In this document: one piece after another, positions 10,951 to 20,169 of the stretch
Layout: each line of letters opens with the position of its first letter
How positions within the stretch are numbered: the stretch's first letter is position 1
NCBI GenBank assembly: GCA_049890195.1
Contig: JBMHBY010000006.1
Span: 124,001-188,000, forward strand
Direction: 5' to 3'
From: JAYQKL01 sp049890195
Lineage (GTDB): Bacteria > Pseudomonadota > Alphaproteobacteria > RS24
Length of the DNA stretch: 64,000 bases
Program-made: the position numbers and the translations under genes
The notes under the pieces: generated by a model
Told to the model about the DNA's origin: nothing
The model's input: the letters and a program-made list of their open reading frames with translations, nothing else
The model's database searches: none

Positions 10951-11772
10951 ATGTTCTTCTTTCCTTTAAGAGACGAAAATCCGACCAAAGGGAAACCCTA
11001 TATCACCTGGTTGATTGTCGCGCTGTGCGCCATGGTGTTCATGTGGCAGCTCAGCCTTGCGGAAGGAGGTCGTGCGGCGATCTTGTCTTACGGCGTCACC
11101 CCGTCCGCCCTGCTTGGCGGCGAGCCACTGCCGCACGGACTGGAGCGCATTCCGGCGGTCTGGACGATTGTGACGTCCATGTTCATGCATGGCGGTTTCA
11201 TGCATTTTGCCGGCAACATGCTGTATCTATGGATTTTCGGTGACAATGTTGAGGATGCCGTGGGCACGCGGGGTCGTTATCTCGCGCTTTATCTGGTCTG
11301 CGGCACCGCCGCAGCCCTCGCCCAGTCTCTCGTTGACCCGCAATCCGACATTCCGATGATTGGCGCGTCAGGTGCCATTGCCGGCATGCTTGGCGCCTAT
11401 TTGATGTTGTACCCCCGCGCCAACATTCAATGCCTGGTCGGGTTTTTCATCTTTTTCCGGGTCATCAACGTTCCGGCCTTTCTGGTGCTGTCGGTGTGGA
11501 TCGGGCTGCAGTTCCTCAATCTGGGCCAACCCGACTCTGGCGTCGCCTATGTCGCCCATATTGGCGGTTTTTTGGCTGGCATGGCACTGATCCCGTTTTT
11601 CAAAAAGCCGGGTGTCAGTCTGTTTGCCGCCGCCAACAGCAAGCCATTTCGTGTTGTCAAATCAGCCGACAGCAAATCCCATATTCCCAGCATGGTCCGC
11701 CGCAAAAACCCTGACGCGGCGCAAGAACCCTCTGGAAACAGGCAACAAAAGCGACATCCTTGGGATGATTAA
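10951..11772 (+). CDS. Rhomboid family intramembrane serine protease
   Basis: A six-transmembrane protein of about 273 residues with the rhomboid signatures HGGFMHFAGNMLYLWIFG, the catalytic serine in GASGAIAGMLGAY and the histidine in YVAHIGGFLAG. It cleaves transmembrane substrates within the inner membrane; the substrate is unknown. The C-terminal 60 residues are hydrophilic and basic. The ATG at 10951 was preferred over an upstream TTG because it gives the typical MFFFPLRDENPT N terminus. It follows the M16 pair by 10 bases and may share their transcript. Confidence 0.93.
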   Translation: MFFFPLRDENPTKGKPYITWLIVALCAMVFMWQLSLAEGGRAAILSYGVTPSALLGGEPLPHGLERIPAVWTIVTSMFMHGGFMHFAGNMLYLWIFGDNVEDAVGTRGRYLALYLVCGTAAALAQSLVDPQSDIPMIGASGAIAGMLGAYLMLYPRANIQCLVGFFIFFRVINVPAFLVLSVWIGLQFLNLGQPDSGVAYVAHIGGFLAGMALIPFFKKPGVSLFAAANSKPFRVVKSADSKSHIPSMVRRKNPDAAQEPSGNRQQKRHPWDD

Positions 11773-11855
11773 ACCTTTGTCGGTTTGACAGCATTTGCCT
11801 CACCGGGGTTTTTCTCTTAATCTCATAGTGGGTTCAAATGTGAGTCTTGATCCGT

Positions 11856-14153
11856 ATGCGTTTATCAAACTTCCTTTCATTGCTGCGCTTTGGCAAAGCG
11901 TCTCCGGTCATTCTGCCGTCCCTATTACTGGTGTTTTGTGTCTATGCCCTGTTGAGCCGCCCGCCACTTGTCGAAGACCTGCAAAACCGTGTATTTGACC
12001 AATATAACCGCTGGCAGCCTCGCACGGTCGCGGACAGTCCTGTTGTCTTTGTCGATATTGATGAGGCCAGTCTGGAAAAGGTCGGACAATTCCCCTGGCC
12101 CCGCAGCATTTTCGCTGACCTTGTGGAGGCCGCAACACGCAGCGGCGCCGCCGCCATTGCCCTTGATGTGCTGTTTCCCGAGGCCGACCGCAATGGGCCG
12201 GACGCCATCCTGCCGGTTTGGGAGGGGTTACGCAAAGACATGGACTCAGCAGAGTGGTCAGCCCTCTCCGGCACACTGGAGCGAAGCATTGAAAATCCGG
12301 ACGACCGGTTTGCAGCCGTTTTGTCCCGGACCCCCACGGTCGTCGCGATGATGTTGAACCGGGAGGGCACCGGACTGCCGGCCCCCAAAGTCGGCTTTGC
12401 GGTCCGCAAATCCGGCGCCGCCGGAACAGATGAAACAGAGGCGATGGATCCGCTGGCCCCAGTCCCGAGTTCCGCCGCCGCCATTTTCAATATTGAGCCG
12501 ATACAAAACGCCGCTGTCGCCCAAGGCACCATCAATGCCCGACTTGACCCAGACGGCATCATCCGTCGCACACCCTTATTGCTGCGCGGTGCCGAGACCC
12601 TTTATCCGAGTCTTGGTATTGAGGTGCTGCGGATTGCACAAGGCGCCGGCTCCATCGCCCTCAAAGCGTCTGATGTCCGCGGGGAAGCCAGCTTCAGCTC
12701 AGGGCTTGGCCTTTCCCGCATGAAAGTCGGCAATTTCATTGTGCCGTTGGAGGCTGATGGATCCATGCGTCTGTATTATGCCCCTGCAGACAGCATTGAT
12801 AAGATTTCAGCCTGGGAGCTTCTTTCACAAGAATTTGACCCGGCGCGCATCAGTGGACGCATCGCCTTTGTCGGCACCTCGGCCGCCGGTCTGAAGGACC
12901 TCCGGGCCACCCCCATTGATCCGGTTATGGCCGGTGTGCAGGTACACATCCAAGCGGTTCAGCAGATTATTGACGGGGTTTATTTGCGGCGTCCTCTCTG
13001 GCTGCAAACTCTGGAGCCCCTGTCAACTCTGGGGTTCGGCCTGGTGCTGATTTTCCTTGCCGCACGGTATGGCGTGACGCGCGCGGTGGTGGTTTTGATG
13101 GCCGGCATTGCCTCCCTGCTTTATGCGTCCTGGTGGGCGTTCAGCCAGCATCTTCACCTGCTGGACCCGGTCTTACCGTCCCTGGCCATAAGCGCCAGCT
13201 TCCTGCTGGCCGGCTTCCTCAATTACCTCGGTACGGAGCGGGAACGCCGCGAGGTCAGACTGGCTTTTGGCCAGTATTTGTCGCCGGAGCTTGTCGAGCA
13301 AATTGCACAGGAGCCTGACGCCCTGCAACTCGGCGGCGAGGTCAAACCGGTGACGGTCATGTTCTCCGACATTCGCGGGTTCACAAATATTTCAGAGCGC
13401 TTCAAGGATCACCCTCATTTGCTGACCCATATCATTAACCGTTTCTTGACGGATTTTTCACAGTCTATCCAGGACAAGTCCGGTACGATTGACAAGTATA
13501 TAGGTGATTGCATCATGGCTTTCTGGAATGCCCCTACGGAACTGGAGAACCATCCCCGCTTTGCCTGTCTTGCCGCACTGGACATGCAAAACAGTCTGTC
13601 GCGGCTCAATGCTGAATTACGGGATGACGCTGAGCTTCACGGCATGTGGGACGGGGAGCTGAAAATCGGCATCGGCCTGAATACAGGGGCCTGCCTGGTC
13701 GGCAATGTCGGGTCGGCCCAACGTTTCAATTATTCCGTCATGGGGGATCCGGTCAACATCGCCTCCCGCCTGGAGGGCCAGACCAAAAATTACGGCACTA
13801 CCATTCTTGTCGGTTCGCAAACCAGAGACGGGGCGCCTGATTTAGCCTTTTTGGAAATGGATTTGATTTCGCTGAAGGGCAAAGATCAGTCGGAACAGAT
13901 TTTCGTCTTGCTCGGCGACGACACCTATGCCGACAGCAGTACCTTCAAAACCATTGAAAACCGGCACAAGGGCATGCTGGCGGCCTATCGGGCGCAGGAC
14001 TGGGCGTCAGCCCTGGACATGTTGTCTGAGCTTGAAAAAGTCTGTCCAGAGCTTGTGGACTGCTATAATCTTTATCGGACCCGTATTGAGGCCTTTCAGA
14101 CATCACCCCCCGGCCCGGACTGGGATGGTGTGTTCCGGGCGACGGAAAAATAA
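11856..14153 (+). CDS. CHASE2 sensor class III adenylate cyclase
   Basis: A membrane-bound cyclase of 765 residues. After an N-terminal membrane segment comes a large extracytoplasmic CHASE2 domain (about 40-385), then transmembrane segments (about 395-455) and a catalytic domain (about 485-680). Metal aspartates lie in VTVMFSDIRGF and DKYIGD, the purine-specifying lysine is in DKYIGD, and the transition-state Asn and Arg are in VMGDPVNIASR. The second purine-specifying position is Ser (NYSVMGD), as in class IIIb adenylate cyclases, supporting ATP as substrate. About 85 C-terminal residues may form a helical repeat. The ligand sensed is unknown. A TTG nine bases upstream of the chosen ATG is an alternative start. 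Confidence 0.92.
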   Translation: MRLSNFLSLLRFGKASPVILPSLLLVFCVYALLSRPPLVEDLQNRVFDQYNRWQPRTVADSPVVFVDIDEASLEKVGQFPWPRSIFADLVEAATRSGAAAIALDVLFPEADRNGPDAILPVWEGLRKDMDSAEWSALSGTLERSIENPDDRFAAVLSRTPTVVAMMLNREGTGLPAPKVGFAVRKSGAAGTDETEAMDPLAPVPSSAAAIFNIEPIQNAAVAQGTINARLDPDGIIRRTPLLLRGAETLYPSLGIEVLRIAQGAGSIALKASDVRGEASFSSGLGLSRMKVGNFIVPLEADGSMRLYYAPADSIDKISAWELLSQEFDPARISGRIAFVGTSAAGLKDLRATPIDPVMAGVQVHIQAVQQIIDGVYLRRPLWLQTLEPLSTLGFGLVLIFLAARYGVTRAVVVLMAGIASLLYASWWAFSQHLHLLDPVLPSLAISASFLLAGFLNYLGTERERREVRLAFGQYLSPELVEQIAQEPDALQLGGEVKPVTVMFSDIRGFTNISERFKDHPHLLTHIINRFLTDFSQSIQDKSGTIDKYIGDCIMAFWNAPTELENHPRFACLAALDMQNSLSRLNAELRDDAELHGMWDGELKIGIGLNTGACLVGNVGSAQRFNYSVMGDPVNIASRLEGQTKNYGTTILVGSQTRDGAPDLAFLEMDLISLKGKDQSEQIFVLLGDDTYADSSTFKTIENRHKGMLAAYRAQDWASALDMLSELEKVCPELVDCYNLYRTRIEAFQTSPPGPDWDGVFRATEK

Positions 14154-14154
14154 G

Positions 14155-15009
14155 ATGACGGACGCAATGACAGAACAAACCTATTTGAAATTCTGGGGCA
14201 CGCGCGGCTCAATTCCGGTGAGCGGTGATATGCATGCCAAATATGGCGGCAATTCATCCTGTGTTGAAATCCGGCACAAAGAACACTGCCTGATTGTGGA
14301 CGGTGGATCGGGTTTGAGGTTTTTGGGGGAGTCATTGGCGGCGGAGGGCCGCAAACAAGTGGATATTTTCATCTCTCATTTCCACAATGACCATATTTGC
14401 GGCATTCCATTCTTTGCCCCCCTGTTCGACCCGGAGGCGCAGGTGCGGTTTCATGCCGTCAACAATGAAGACGGAATCAGCTTTGAACAGGCGCTCGCCA
14501 CCTACATGTCCCGACCGACCTATCCGGTTGGCATGGAAATTTTCAATGCCGAGGTAAGCTTCCATGAATTGCCGTCCGGCGCGAACTTGTCAGCCGGCGA
14601 CATAAACATCTCCAACCATCCGATACCACATCCCGGCGGCTGTCATGCCTACCGCTTTGACATGGACGTCGCGGCCATTGTTTATGCAACGGACACCGAA
14701 CATGTGCCCGGTGCGCTGAATCAAGATTTGGTGGAATTCTGCAAAAATGCCGATTATCTGCTTTATGACTGCACCTATGATGATGAATCGTTTGCAGAAA
14801 AGACAGGCTACGGCCATTCCACCTGGCAAGAAGGGGCCCGCCTATGCCAGGCCGCCCGGGTCGCCAATCTCGCCATTATGCATCATGCACCGGAATTAAC
14901 GGATGCCCAGCTTGATCTGCGGGCTGAAAAAGCGGCGCAGCTGTTTGAAAACGCATTTGTCGCCGCAGATTTTCAAAAGATTCCACTTATCCACCGCCCA
15001 ACTGTTTAG
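14155..15009 (+). CDS. Metallo-beta-lactamase-fold hydrolase, candidate phosphodiesterase
   Basis: A 284-residue MBL-fold enzyme. The N-terminal FWGTRGSIPVSG and YGGNSSCVEI motifs and the metal-binding HFHNDHICG (HxHxDH) are clear; later metal ligands are in HPGGCHAYR, YATDTEH and the final MHHAPE. The N-terminal pattern resembles PhnP-like and cyclic-nucleotide phosphodiesterase-like MBL proteins. The start ATG lies one base after the stop of the adenylate cyclase, so the two are almost certainly co-expressed. A role in cyclic-nucleotide breakdown is inferred from that pairing alone. Confidence 0.85.
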   Translation: MTDAMTEQTYLKFWGTRGSIPVSGDMHAKYGGNSSCVEIRHKEHCLIVDGGSGLRFLGESLAAEGRKQVDIFISHFHNDHICGIPFFAPLFDPEAQVRFHAVNNEDGISFEQALATYMSRPTYPVGMEIFNAEVSFHELPSGANLSAGDINISNHPIPHPGGCHAYRFDMDVAAIVYATDTEHVPGALNQDLVEFCKNADYLLYDCTYDDESFAEKTGYGHSTWQEGARLCQAARVANLAIMHHAPELTDAQLDLRAEKAAQLFENAFVAADFQKIPLIHRPTV

Positions 15010-15060
15010 AATCAGAGGGATATGGTCTAAAATAAAAGCTTATAGTCGGGAAACTCAGAC

Positions 15061-15780
15061 ATGTCGTTTGATGAAATCAAAAAGAATATCTCCTACTTTG
15101 TCGGCGATGACCTTGAATTCATCATTGCCGCCGGCGTTGCCTTTATTCTTCTGATCGCCCTTCTGATTTACCGTGCCCTTAAAGACCGTAAGTCCAAAAA
15201 GGCGGCGCGTCTTGCACCACCAGCCATTTTGGACAGTGATGAAGTGGTTGAAAAGAAACCTCCTTCAGGTCTTGCGGCTGTGATGACCTCTCTGCATGCC
15301 CAGGAAAAAGGCGAGGCGGATGACGGCATTGCCCTGTCCCTTGACGATGAAGGCGACATGCCGTTGACCGGAGCGGACGCAGAGCCGGCATTGGACGAAA
15401 ACATCGACCTTGACATCCCCAGGGTCGGCGAGACGGAGTCCATGCAGACGCCGGCCGGTGATGGCGAAACCGACGCACCTCCGCCCAAGAAAAAACACGG
15501 CCTGTTCTCTTTCGGCTCCAAAGACAAAGACATGCCGGCAGAACCGGAACATCAGGAGCAACCGGTCGAAAACATTATGGACGAAATTGCCGCCGGCATG
15601 TCCGCAGCCCTCAGCAATGGGGACATGAGCCAGCCTGCCCCCGCCAGCAACACAGTTGAGGAATTGCAGGACCTGGAACGCCAGATGAAAGCCCTGCGTG
15701 AACTGCATGATGCCGGGCTGATCGCCACAGAAATTTATCTCCACAAATCCCGCGAGCTTGCCGCAAAATCTGATGCCTAA
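15061..15780 (+). CDS. Single-pass membrane protein with SHOCT-like C terminus, function unknown
   Basis: A 239-residue protein not assigned to a known function. Residues about 20-40 form one transmembrane helix followed by a basic stop-transfer stretch (ALKDRKSKKAAR). The middle (about 60-190) is acidic, proline-rich and probably disordered. The last 35 residues (ALRELHDAGLIATEIYLHKS) match the SHOCT pattern, a short helical motif often at protein termini. The 3' end overlaps the start of the first pseudopilin gene by eight bases, so it may be part of the pilus transcription unit. Confidence 0.72.
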   Translation: MSFDEIKKNISYFVGDDLEFIIAAGVAFILLIALLIYRALKDRKSKKAARLAPPAILDSDEVVEKKPPSGLAAVMTSLHAQEKGEADDGIALSLDDEGDMPLTGADAEPALDENIDLDIPRVGETESMQTPAGDGETDAPPPKKKHGLFSFGSKDKDMPAEPEHQEQPVENIMDEIAAGMSAALSNGDMSQPAPASNTVEELQDLERQMKALRELHDAGLIATEIYLHKSRELAAKSDA

Positions 15781-16363
15781 ACCTCTCACATCACAGGGGG
15801 GATTCAGCCTGGTCGAAACCATGACGCTTGTCGCCCTTTTGGGCGTCATCACAACAGCGCTTTACACCATCATGAACAATATGACGACCCAAAGCGAACG
15901 GATGCGGGTGATGGCGGACCTGCTGCGCCAGGGCGACCGGATCAAAAATGAGATGTCCGTCTCAGCACAACGCACAGGCCACAAAAAGGAAATCGGGGCG
16001 GCGATGACACGCAGCCAGGCCGTGAATTTTGTCACCAGCAGCCATGTCCAACTGTGCGCCGACAATATTTCAGGCACCCGGCAGTTGACCGAATACAGGC
16101 TGTCAACGCTGGTGGACGGCAAGGGCAGTCTGGAAAAGCGCGTCAGCAGCACGGCTTGTCTGGCCGATGCCAGCCAGAGCTGGGAAAGCGTCTCGCCGGC
16201 CCTGCTGACGTCGCTGGAGTTTTCCATGGAGACCACAACCCCGCCGAGCCTGATCCTGAAATCCAAATTCACCCTGTCGAAAACGGTTCCGGGCAGCAGT
16301 GAAGTGCAGACGATAACCCAGCAACATCTCCTCCCGACCTATGCACTGGTGGGGCTTGATTGA
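15773..16363 (+). CDS. Prepilin-like protein, PilW/GspJ-type minor pseudopilin
   Basis: A 196-residue protein with a short basic leader and a class III signal GGFSLVETMTLVALLG: the prepilin peptidase site is G/F, Glu is at +5, and a hydrophobic helix of about 20 residues follows. The globular part carries two cysteines. Size and position in a set of three pseudopilin genes suggest a PilW or GspJ role in priming pilus assembly, but the match is by signal and layout, not by a family signature. The start overlaps the upstream gene and the stop overlaps the next start (TGATG). Confidence 0.82.
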   Translation: MPKPLTSQGGFSLVETMTLVALLGVITTALYTIMNNMTTQSERMRVMADLLRQGDRIKNEMSVSAQRTGHKKEIGAAMTRSQAVNFVTSSHVQLCADNISGTRQLTEYRLSTLVDGKGSLEKRVSSTACLADASQSWESVSPALLTSLEFSMETTTPPSLILKSKFTLSKTVPGSSEVQTITQQHLLPTYALVGLD

Positions 16364-16923
16364 TGCCGCGTCTCCTCACACCAGCTCGGGCCCGGCCGGA
16401 CCAGCACACGGAAAACGGTTTCGCCATTTACCTTGTCCTCGGTTTCATTGTGCTTGTCACACTCAACCTCACCAGCATCGGACAACACCTGACCCAGCAG
16501 AATAAAATCCAGTTCAAAGCCATTGCAGACCAGAAAATCATGCAAAAGGCGCATCTGGCACTCCAATTCGGGTTGTTGGACATGCGCTCTGAGGCGGCGG
16601 ACATCGCCGCTGATGAAAGCGGATATGCTTTACCGGCAGGCATGGCCGACAGTGAGGTCGCCTCCCACAGGCAGATTTGCCTGACCAGCCGCGGCAGCTA
16701 CACCGACAGCAATGCCGGCGATTACCTGCCCAGTACCGTTCTGGAGGCCGACGGCGTCAAGAGCCGCTATTTTCTGTATGATGCATCAGCCGGGAGCACA
16801 CCGCGTAAATTTGAGGTCTATGGCTGCGCCATCAAGGATAACCGCACCCGTTTGGCCTATGGCGTATGGACGTTTGATGCGGCCACCCAAACCTTTGCGC
16901 TGGTCAAAACCGAGCTGTTCTGA
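16363..16923 (+). CDS. PilX/GspK-like minor pseudopilin lacking Glu5
   Basis: A 186-residue protein with a basic 20-residue leader, then NGFAIYLVLGFIVLVTLNL, a hydrophobic helix preceded by a G/F pair that prepilin peptidase could cut. The +5 residue is Leu instead of Glu, as in tip pseudopilins of the GspK/PilX type. Residues 100-186 contain two cysteines that could form a disulfide. The ATG at 16363 is coupled to the preceding stop (TGATG). The gene ends two bases before the convergent pseudopilin gene. No family was recognised beyond the pilin-like N terminus. Confidence 0.7.
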   Translation: MPRLLTPARARPDQHTENGFAIYLVLGFIVLVTLNLTSIGQHLTQQNKIQFKAIADQKIMQKAHLALQFGLLDMRSEAADIAADESGYALPAGMADSEVASHRQICLTSRGSYTDSNAGDYLPSTVLEADGVKSRYFLYDASAGSTPRKFEVYGCAIKDNRTRLAYGVWTFDAATQTFALVKTELF

Positions 16924-16925
16924 CT

Positions 16926-17576
16926 TTACCAGCCGGTCATGAGCTGACGGTTGCGCGTCATAACAACCCCGCTGCGTCCGGTGACTGTCAAGGACACACG
17001 ATAGGCGCCGAACGACACAGCATTGGCGCTTATGGTCAAGCCGCTGAGCGAGCAGCCTGCGCTGTGGGTCAGGGTCAGATTACCGGCGGCCCCAGAAACC
17101 GTTTCAACATCACAGAGATATTTGCCGCTGTCGATCTGAAACACGTCACCCGCTTGCGGCAAAACAGTCCCCGGAGAGGAACTGGTGATGACCAGAGTGC
17201 GGCTTGCGGCGGTATAGCTTGAAATCTGGTAAGTTGCGAGATCACTCAAATCCGTAAAAGACAGGACGACATCCGACTCCTCAATGCCGTTTTCCGACAA
17301 AAAGCTGCTCCAGTCATTTGGCGTCAGGGAAGTCAGGCTGCTGCCGTTCACCCCGGCGACGTGGCGCATGCCGATGTCGTCCAATATGCCGTTGGCGGCA
17401 ATCAAGAGCTGTCCACGGACACTGTTCTGCTCAAATATTTCATTATTGGACGCCATCAGGGAATAAATGCCAATAATGCCGGTCGCCAGAAGTGTCATGG
17501 CGACGACTATCTCAACCAGGGAAAAACCAGCTTCAGATGTTTTGCGCCGGCGGCCTGTTGACTCAACGCACGGCAT
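16926..17576 (-). CDS. Prepilin-like protein, PilV/GspI-type minor pseudopilin
   Basis: A 216-residue protein with the class III prepilin signal AGFSLVEIVVAMTLLATG: cleavage G/F, Glu at +5, then the N-terminal helix. The rest is Ser/Thr-rich with two cysteines near the C terminus, as in minor pilins. Its first 14 bases overlap the 3' end of the secretin gene on the same strand, so it is probably translated by coupling from the secretin mRNA. With the two plus-strand pseudopilins it would form the tip or priming complex. Confidence 0.85.
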   Translation of the reverse strand: MPCVESTGRRRKTSEAGFSLVEIVVAMTLLATGIIGIYSLMASNNEIFEQNSVRGQLLIAANGILDDIGMRHVAGVNGSSLTSLTPNDWSSFLSENGIEESDVVLSFTDLSDLATYQISSYTAASRTLVITSSSPGTVLPQAGDVFQIDSGKYLCDVETVSGAAGNLTLTHSAGCSLSGLTISANAVSFGAYRVSLTVTGRSGVVMTRNRQLMTGW

Positions 17577-20148
17577 TGGCAGGAATAATGCCGGTTTGGG
17601 GGGTTATGACCGTCGGCGCCAGGAAAATAACCAATTCATCAGATTGCAGTTGGTCATCAACACTGCCGCCGAACAACGGCCCGAGAAACGGCACACCGCT
17701 CAGGCCCGGCAGGGTTTCACGGTTGCGCTTGTTGCTTTCCTTGTAGAGGCCGGCCAAGACAATAACGTCACCAGGTGCAGCGTTTAGTGTGGTCGTGATG
17801 TTGTTGGACAACTGCGGACTGTTTGCGTCATCCCCGATGAAGCTGCTGTCTTCAAAGCTGATGTCCAGCTCAACATGGTCGTTCAGGACATTGATGGTCG
17901 GCGTCACAGCCAATGTCAGGGTCGCCTCCACCGGTTCAAACGTCGTCTCGGCGCTGGTGACGGGGACGCCGTCGGCGTTCAAAGTCCCTGTCGGCACCTG
18001 TGTCGTGATTTCACGGAAACGGGTCACGGTGCGGTTGATGTTGGCGGCGACCTGGTCTTTCGCCAAAATGGTCGGGCTGGAGATGGTGCGCCCGATATCA
18101 TTGACCTCCATGAAGTCGATCAACGCCTCCACACTGCCGCTCCTGCCGGGCATGATGGAAATCTGGTTGTTCTGGGCCTCGCGGGCGACATTTGTGATGA
18201 AGCCCAGCGTCCTGGCCTCAGGCCGGATGGCACCGGCAACACTGTCCAGCTGGATCTCGAGCTTGCGCTGCCAGTTGCGCGACACGTTGACCATAAACAC
18301 CTCAACCAGCACCTGCTTTGCCGGAATGTCGAGGTCATCAATCAACTGATGGGCCAGGTCGATATCGGTCTTCATGCCGGTGATGATGATCGAGGTCTTG
18401 TTGCTCTCAATTTTCGGTGGCTGGAAACTGCTGTCTTTGAACCGGTTATCCTCCTGCATCTGCAACGTCAGGGACGGTGGCGCCCGCCCGGCGCCTGCCG
18501 TCTCGCTGCTTTCGGAGGTTGAGCCGGCCTGAGCAATGGCGGCGGCCGTCTGGGTTGTTTCGCCGGGATTCTGGATGGCAAGATTTTCCGGATAAATCTG
18601 TTCGAAATAGGTGTTCAGAGCCGTTTTGATGTCGTCGCTTTCCTGATAGAAAATGGTGAAACTGTCCGTATAAATCGGCTGGGATGTCGCCAATGACGCG
18701 TCCCGGACAATTGACACCCTGCTGCGCTCACGCTCCAGCATTTGCGCCGCACTCATACCGTCCCCGGAGGCCTTGGTGGAAGGCATGGTGCCTGTATAAG
18801 ATGCCTGGGTTTGTTCAAGATTGTTTTTGGCACTATCCACGGCGATCTGCAGCAGCTCAATTTCCTGCTTCAAGGTGAAAATTTCATCCAACAGCAATTG
18901 CCGCTGCTGTTCGGCCTGCACTTTGGAATTATTGAGCGCCTTTTGCCGGGTAATCGCCAGCTGCTTCAGCTGAACCAGAACCTTCGGCACCTCAATCGAC
19001 AATGCCTCGTCGAGAATAAGCTGGGCCTCGATGGTTTTCATGCGCGCCTGCTCGCCGGGCTGCTTGAAATACCGGTTATAGAGGGCATAAAGCTCCTGTC
19101 TCTGGTTTTGCAGCGATTGGATGTTCTGATAGGCAAGTGCCTGCTGGTTGTGTGAGGCAGCATAAGCAATGGCCTGCTCCACCCGCACCCGAAACTCCTC
19201 ATTGGTATAAAAACGCGCAATACCCATGTCTCGGTCATACGCCAAGGCGATGTCATGCGTATCAATCAGAATATCCATGATATCGAGCACATCATTGCGC
19301 TCCACCTGCAGCACCACCTTGTCTTTCGATGCCCGCAGCTTGGGGGAAAGGAAAACCGACATGTTGATGGAGCGGGCCAGAGACTCCAACGCGGCCGGCA
19401 ACGGCAGACCATTGAAATTGACGCTCATCTCCCGCGACATGATTTGACCATCAAGCCCGTTCATCCGGCCCAGCGAAATGCCGGTCACAATGTCATTGCC
19501 GACAAAGAAGAAACTGCTTTTCAAATCGACAATTTCATCCTCCGCCGCCATTTTGTTCCGGCCAAACAAAATAGTCGCCTCAACAGAGGCTTTGTTGGCA
19601 TTGCCTATGACCAGCGCCTGCTCAGCCGTTTTGATTTCACCTTCAAGACGGGAAATTTCATCAAGAAGAATCTTTTCAATTTCGAAAAGATATTCCTGCT
19701 CCTCCAAGGCGACAAGTTTGGCATGGTCATTGTCTGACTCGGCCAATTCACGCTCATTGATTTCCAAGGCCCTCTGCTTGACCTGCATGGACTGGTTCGC
19801 CCGGATAAATGTCTGCTGCGCTGAAACGGTGTTGGAGCTGTTGGGCGCAAACGTGTCAATCGAGCTGAGGCCGGCAAAATCAAAGCTTTCCGGCACCCGG
19901 ATTTGCAGTGTCCGCCGGCGCTTCTGCATATTTTCGGCTTGGGCTTTCAAAGCCATTTCCCGCTGGCGCTGTTTCTCCGCCTCATCCGTCTGGTTCGACA
20001 TCAGGCGTTTTTTGAACAGCTGACGGGCCCCCTCCATGCTGATGTCACGGTTGGGGCTGACACCACACGATACGAGTGTAACGGTCATCGCCAGGGCAAC
20101 CAGGGCCCGGCCCGTTTTCAAAATCTTATCGGAACAACCTAAACGCAT
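17563..20148 (-). CDS. Type IV pilus secretin (PilQ/MshL-type), lipoprotein with coiled-coil inserts
   Basis: The outer-membrane channel for the pilus, 861 residues. The signal sequence ends in a lipobox (VTLVSC, Cys28). Residues about 50-180 are charged helices, about 240-315 an STN-like fold, about 320-450 a second long helical/coiled-coil stretch, about 495-610 a secretin N1-like domain and about 610-850 the secretin barrel. The barrel has ISSPTILAKDQVAANI, a conserved GDVIVLAGL and the GVPFLGPLFGG motif. MshL/PilQ proteins are normally about 550-700 residues, so the helical insertions account for the extra length. Lipid modification may replace a separate pilotin, of which none is seen here. 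Confidence 0.92.
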   Translation of the reverse strand: MRLGCSDKILKTGRALVALAMTVTLVSCGVSPNRDISMEGARQLFKKRLMSNQTDEAEKQRQREMALKAQAENMQKRRRTLQIRVPESFDFAGLSSIDTFAPNSSNTVSAQQTFIRANQSMQVKQRALEINERELAESDNDHAKLVALEEQEYLFEIEKILLDEISRLEGEIKTAEQALVIGNANKASVEATILFGRNKMAAEDEIVDLKSSFFFVGNDIVTGISLGRMNGLDGQIMSREMSVNFNGLPLPAALESLARSINMSVFLSPKLRASKDKVVLQVERNDVLDIMDILIDTHDIALAYDRDMGIARFYTNEEFRVRVEQAIAYAASHNQQALAYQNIQSLQNQRQELYALYNRYFKQPGEQARMKTIEAQLILDEALSIEVPKVLVQLKQLAITRQKALNNSKVQAEQQRQLLLDEIFTLKQEIELLQIAVDSAKNNLEQTQASYTGTMPSTKASGDGMSAAQMLERERSRVSIVRDASLATSQPIYTDSFTIFYQESDDIKTALNTYFEQIYPENLAIQNPGETTQTAAAIAQAGSTSESSETAGAGRAPPSLTLQMQEDNRFKDSSFQPPKIESNKTSIIITGMKTDIDLAHQLIDDLDIPAKQVLVEVFMVNVSRNWQRKLEIQLDSVAGAIRPEARTLGFITNVAREAQNNQISIMPGRSGSVEALIDFMEVNDIGRTISSPTILAKDQVAANINRTVTRFREITTQVPTGTLNADGVPVTSAETTFEPVEATLTLAVTPTINVLNDHVELDISFEDSSFIGDDANSPQLSNNITTTLNAAPGDVIVLAGLYKESNKRNRETLPGLSGVPFLGPLFGGSVDDQLQSDELVIFLAPTVITPQTGIIPANAVR

Positions 20149-20169
20149 GACAATACAGGGTTCACAGCA

